From Liolophura sinensis (lineage: Eukaryota > Mollusca > Polyplacophora > Chitonida > Chitonidae): a stretch of 64,000 nt of DNA. How positions within the stretch are numbered: the stretch's first letter is position 1; every line of letters begins with the position of its first letter. Under the pieces are notes generated by a model that had not been told where the DNA came from, made no database searches, and was given only the letters and a program-made list of their open reading frames with translations. Positions 59,329 to 64,000 of the stretch are shown piece by piece. A program made the translations under genes and the position numbers. Location: NCBI RefSeq assembly GCF_032854445.1, contig NC_088300.1:60114984-60178983 (forward strand), given 5' to 3'.

Positions 59329-60435
59329 AACAAACGCTACAGAGAGAGGCTGTTGACAAGGTAATGACGGAGGCAAGCAAAGACCTATACCACCCCTAAA
59401 CAAACTCCAACAGCTCAATTCCGTCGTCTAGACCAGTTTACAAAATCGTCTGCAATTTGCATAAAACTTGCCCAATAGCTTTGTAGTAATGATATAAGAT
59501 AGACCTGACCAACAACAACTTGTTCACATTGTCGGTTGCCGTGGTAACCGAGACTATCTTTCCTGGATTTTGTATTTTAACAAATGCACGCAAGATGGTG
59601 CAAATTAGCCTATCAGAAATATATCCACTGGGAAGATAGCTTCAGGGAGTATCTTGCTTGATGTGTCAACAGAACATTTTAATCCTGCTTGCATGTTTTA
59701 AAATTAATTAATTTAGAAATTTTGGAAAAAAATTTAAACAGAGGTTTTAAAATGCCCATAGTTATCATCTCTTTAATCATTCTCATTATCGACTTATCAT
59801 TTCATAATGTTTAAACATTTTGTTAATGGGATGCAAAAGCTAAAGGCATAATTATTTTGGATTCAGCTCGGCAAAATTGAAAGAAAATAGGCGCGTATTT
59901 CCGTTTGTTGTGACAATTAAATACACGAGTTACTCCCCTTGAATGACAAACCCTTCGATAAACGGCTGCTGACAAGTTATGTGCGTTTGCTCAGCTTATA
60001 CATTTGTTCAGTGCATGAAATCACTATGTGCTCCATTCACTAAAAATAATTTAGCAAATCCATTTAATCCCATATTCTGCATTCCTGTAGCCTAAATATG
60101 CATTCTGTAAAACGGGTCGGAAGTAGGGGGTCACGTGACATTTTTTTTGTCAAAAACAAAATGGTCGCCCAATGCACTGGGGGAAAAGTCACTTTTTGCT
60201 ACTTCGCTAGCAACCAGTATGGCCTCGTACAAAACAGCATCACGAAAACTTTGCAGAAATACTTATACAATCTGGGAAACTGAACATTATACAAATCCAA
60301 CGGATACAATATCGCTGACAGCGATTCAAAAACAGGCATTTTCCTATGCAGGAACGTTGGGAGGATCGTTTTCTTCACCCACGCCGTTTAAGTTAAACTT
60401 TTATTTATTTATTTATTTTTTGTGTCTATTATGAC

Positions 60436-60541
60436 TCATGGCAAAAGCGGGGATTCCCCGAAGCTATAGACCCAGGAGACACCTGCTGGCCAGATCAGCC
60501 TCCGCCTCCCCTGAGCTACTGGAGAAATGTCCAGCTCAGTA
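60436..60541. other. GC-rich island: short exon or SINE, unresolved
   Basis: On plus, an ATG at 60440 opens MAKAGIPRSYRPRRHLLARS and continues about 14 codons to a strong donor (GCTCA|GTAAGA). On minus, the block begins with an A-box-like TAGCTCAGGGG and is followed, past CATAATAGACAC, by an (AAATA)n tail, which would suit a retroposon. I cannot choose between them. Confidence 0.25.
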
Positions 60542-61379
60542 AGAAACTAATGTAGATTACATACTAGTAATCAGACACACATTTAGTAAAGAATGATGAA
60601 AATTGTTTACAGACGTCAAGAGATACTGTCTTTACAAAGCTTGTCACAAATAGCATATACAACTTAGGCCTAAATGATTCAGTGATCACCAAACACGAAC
60701 AGAATTCTTCCCAATCTGTATACATGTGTTCAAAAAATATGTATATGTACAAAAAAATAATGAGAAAATAAATTTTCTTACCCCCAAGCATCCTGAAGTA
60801 CAATAAAGATTTTAATTCGATTGATTTAAAATTGATTGATTTATTTATTGGTTGAATTATTTACTGTTATTTTATATATTAGTATTTATTCAAGAGACAT
60901 GTATCTCGTGACATCTGACAGGTGATGCAATGTGGTCACCGGAACGTGCGTTTTTGAGGCTATGTTTTCATTTTAACCCTGTGTACAGACTACTCAAGCT
61001 ATGACCTTGAAAAATTGAACAAAGGATAATGGAGCAATGCAGCATCAAAGTACGGCCCATTTTTTTTTTATGTCCACCCGATATATACTGTATCCGAACA
61101 CGGGTATTTGCAAATATACATTTGTTAAGGCCTTATAGTTGTTAATTTCTGAATTACATAGTTTTTTTCACGAAATGTAATTATACTAGGAAGCTTGCAG
61201 GACTTCATATTTTCCCCGTACTGATTCCGAGGTCATTTTGGCATGCAGTCGCATATTTAAATGAGAAGAAAATTTAAGTATCAATCAAAACCATTGAAAA
61301 GAGTATGTATTTCCTCGCATGTGCATGCCATAAAAAAATTCTAATATGTACCACAAGTTGATAAATTATAAATAAAGTC

Positions 61380-61780
61380 AGCGCCAAAATCCGCTGTGGG
61401 CGACTCCATTTTGCCTAAGAACTAGGCCTAGTTCTAAAGTCTTCTGTGTTAGGAGGAGAATTGCTGTCGGAAACCGCCGAAGTGCAGTTCGCACATTTCC
61501 GGTAGAACGCTTCTTCCCAGAGGGTTGCAAACAGTACAGTTCGTTTTCCGCTTGACGATCGGGAATCCGGAATGTTGAACGTAGGTTCCGAGTGTACACG
61601 AACAAGCCGGCAGTTTTAACGACTCTGATTGGCTGAGAGGCAACACATACCCAGCATAAATTACAGGGTGTTAACGATGGCGGACGCGATGGACTCAGCT
61701 ATTTATGCCAGCTTTGCCAATTTCAGGTTTTACGTGTATGGCGAGGAAAAGTCGCAAAATTATGCAGCAGGCACCACCGG
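61380..61780. promoter_or_regulatory. CpG-rich candidate divergent promoter, genes unknown
   Basis: CpG density is far above its surroundings. A GATTGGC (CCAAT box on minus) lies at about 61625. On plus, AACGATGGCGGACGCGATGG starts a frame at 61676 (MADAMDSAIYASFANF, then a weak donor). On minus, AAAATGGAGTCGCCCACAGC starts a frame at 61409 (MESPTADFGADFIYNLSTC). Neither product is recognised, and both would need downstream exons not found in the window. Confidence 0.3.
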
Positions 61781-62379
61781 ATAGAAAAAAATGTGCTCTT
61801 TTCAGCCTGTGGTGTCATGTTTTTAAGTTTTCTTCACCTTTAAACTTACTACGTCTGAACCTCATTAAACAAACGTCGGTCACAAAAAAACATCACATGT
61901 CGCCCCCCTCCCCCCATTAAATATTTCAACAACCACAGACTGCGTGAAGACACCAATTTTTCATAAACACAACTTAAAGTAACTCCCCTTTTTACAAACA
62001 CATGCCGCTCAGCAATTGACAACTCAAGGGAAGCAGCTCCTACCAAAACTGACAATATTTCGAGGGATGCGGTTATCTCCCATGTCCCCTCTTTTTGTGT
62101 GTGTATGTTGGAGGAGGGCATGCTGCATATTCACTACAGAATAAACTCTCAGAATTGCAACTTTTCTGTGTTGTTCATTGTTAACGAATATATCAAGTGA
62201 CTTCACCGAGATCAACTTGTCAGTGATGTTAATGATGAATGCTGACTGTGTTGTTACAAATTATAGGCCATGTATTAGCCTATGCAATGGTTTTTTTTTT
62301 GTTTTTTTGTTTGTTTTTTTTTTTCTGGTAGAAGTTGACGTTATCATATGACTGAGCACTAAAGCATTTTCAGAAATCT

Positions 62380-62622
62380 GGGCCGAGGTGGCCGAGGTTG
62401 TTAGTACGCCAGCGCGGCGCAATCAGCCAGGAGCCTCTCACCAATGCATTCGCTTTGAGTTAAGTCCAGCCTATGCTGGCTTCCTTTCCAGCCGTGGGAA
62501 GGTCTGTTAGCAACCTATGGATGTTCGTTTGTTTCCCCCTTTGGCCCGTTTCCTCCCACCATAATGATGGCCGCAGTAGTGTTAGTGAAATATTCTTGAG
62601 TATCTAACATAAATAAATAATC
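62380..62622 (+). mobile_element. tRNA-derived SINE, plus orientation
   Basis: GGTGGCCGAGGTTGTTAGTA (head), CAGGAGCCTCTCACCAATGC, TTTCCTCCCACCATAATGAT, GAAATATTCTTGAGTATCTA and an ATAAATAAATAATC tail. The part between the ...GAGTA and the tail is deleted. Confidence 0.82.
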
Positions 62623-62969
62623 GAAATCTGAAGACTATAATAGTGGAAAATCTAACAGTTCGCTGTCTTTTTTTTCCACAAAATCAGCAATGATCTTCAG
62701 CTAACTGATAAAATGACCTGAACATCTTTAAAACATTGTAGCCAAACCTTTTCTCCGCTGTGCGGACGGATTTTGCCACAGTGTAAAGGTTGCCAGTATA
62801 CCAACGTGTCTCCGTCTTGTGAGCGGATCTCCTCGACTGCAGCTGTTTTCAAATTGATGCTTTTGTAGATTTTATAATACAACATCAATAAAATATTGAT
62901 ATTTGGTGCTATAAAAAGATTAAATATGTAGCAAGAAAGTTTTTTTTCGGGAAATGGACACATAATGTT

Positions 62970-63240
62970 TTCATGTCAACCTGGATTTTAATGACACCAT
63001 TGGTTTTCCGTTGAACTTGAACTTACGGTGACACCAAAGGTTTTTTTAGGGAAACGAAAATTCGACTTTAAAGGCTTCTCAGTGGTAAGGAATTTACAGT
63101 TACACCAAAGGTTTCTCAGTGTAAATGAATTTTCAGTGACATCCAATGTTTTTGAGTTGAAATGAATTTGCACTGACATCAAAGGTTTCTCAGTGAAAAT
63201 GAATTTTAAAATGCCACCCATGATTCCCCAGTGTGCGAAC
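62970..63240. repeat. Degenerate tandem repeat, about 40-bp unit
   Basis: Units carry GACACCAAAGGTTTCTCAGT and GAAAATGAATTTNCAGT with many substitutions (anchors near 63031, 63103, 63139 and 63178). Weaker traces continue to about 63420. It underlies the 77-aa minus-strand frame here, which is not a gene. Confidence 0.7.
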
Positions 63241-63419
63241 CTGCGTTTACACTAGGTCGGAAAGATTTCAGCCAATCGGAGTTTATACTAACAGAAAGAA
63301 TCTGAATTTAAATTATAGCAACAGAAGTCTTCCCAATAAACCTGATTATATGTTGACAATGAAATTTCTCCAACCTAAATGAATTTATACTGGTACAGAA
63401 AGATTCCGAGTATACAGCT

Positions 63420-64000
63420 GTGCATTGGGCCAGAGGGTGTCGGTAAACCTGAATTCATATACGTTATGCTGAAACTTACCAAGACATATTTGTAAATTTA
63501 TCAGATTGCACGACGTTGTCTGCTGGGTCTATACGTTCATGGCGTCCATATGTTTGACTATATGCATATATACATGCAACGCACGTTTCTCATATATAGA
63601 TAGACCTTACAGAATACATGTAGAATTTATGCTGGAACGATCGATTCTTTAATGGACATGCATGGATTCATTTGAACACGAATATTCCGTTGATGATTCT
63701 AAACGCAATTGACCAGAAATGGCATTAAAGGCTGTTTACAATATGGATGTATGCTTATAATTACCAGCCATACTCTCACATGGTTCTGCATTTAGACTCA
63801 AAAGATGGAAGACTATTAAATATATAAGCATTTAATTATATTGGCAGTTACATGCAGGCTTCTGACACGAAATTCGAGGGGCAAGCGAGGCTTCTATTCA
63901 ATCTGTGCTCGTGGAAATTGGATAGTGTCTATACAATCGACCTGGGTATTTTTGATATCATCAAATGCAAATTTGTAGCCAACTCTTTGGAACACGTGCA
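63420..64000. other. No feature recognised
   Basis: AT-rich sequence without a convincing exon, repeat family or promoter signal. Confidence 0.4.

Noticed and set aside
62988-63221. 77-aa minus frame
   Set aside because: Explained by the degenerate 40-bp tandem repeat.

Overview
This is a eukaryotic nuclear window. Genes are split by GT-AG introns, coding density is low, and tRNA-derived SINEs, MITEs and minisatellites are abundant. SINE tails of the form ...GTACGGCGTAAAACACCAATCA(AATA)n, frequent ACATGTACATGTA motifs and the gene content point to a lophotrochozoan, most likely a mollusc (bivalve or gastropod). This organism call is inference; a brachiopod cannot be excluded.

Five host genes are supported. 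(1) Positions 1-179, minus: first coding exon of a leprecan/CRTAP-family (prolyl 3-hydroxylase) gene that runs off the left edge. (2) 4048-6470, plus: a three-coding-exon SIKE/FGFR1OP2-family gene, 243 aa, with a poly(A) signal near 7283. (3) 13157-18343, minus: complete seven-exon EMC10, 235 aa. (4) 18559-24849, plus: complete six-exon membrane-anchored short-chain dehydrogenase of the SDR9C (BDH1/HSD17B2-like) type, 392 aa, head-to-head with EMC10 across 215 bp carrying two CCAAT boxes. (5) 39898-46030, minus: complete six-coding-exon NR1-like nuclear receptor, 413 aa. Its untranslated first exon and promoter may lie near 58.65-58.83 kb, which would make 46.06-58.65 kb its first intron.

Between genes 2 and 3 sits a 3.9-kb DNA transposon (7793-11687) with an open transposase exon. 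It is inserted in one arm of an older ~650-bp palindromic (foldback) element. The uninterrupted arm lets the empty site be read, and the target duplication is 6 bp, not the 8 bp expected of hAT elements. A 1.4-kb non-coding relative lies at 55010-56401 with a 5-bp duplication.

The region 24.85-39.6 kb is gene-poor: long 3' flank, SINEs and several tandem repeats. The segment 58.8-64 kb has two SINEs, a CpG-rich candidate divergent promoter (61.38-61.78 kb) and a GC-rich candidate exon or SINE (60.44-60.54 kb), none assignable to a known gene.

The observations I rate most worth a second look are: a five-unit, 79-bp tandem array in which the coding end (AF-2 helix) of the nuclear receptor is the first unit and four decayed copies follow in the 3' flank; the transposon/foldback nest; a near-perfect 35-bp intronic hairpin in the receptor gene; and two multi-copy dispersed repeat families that I could not name.
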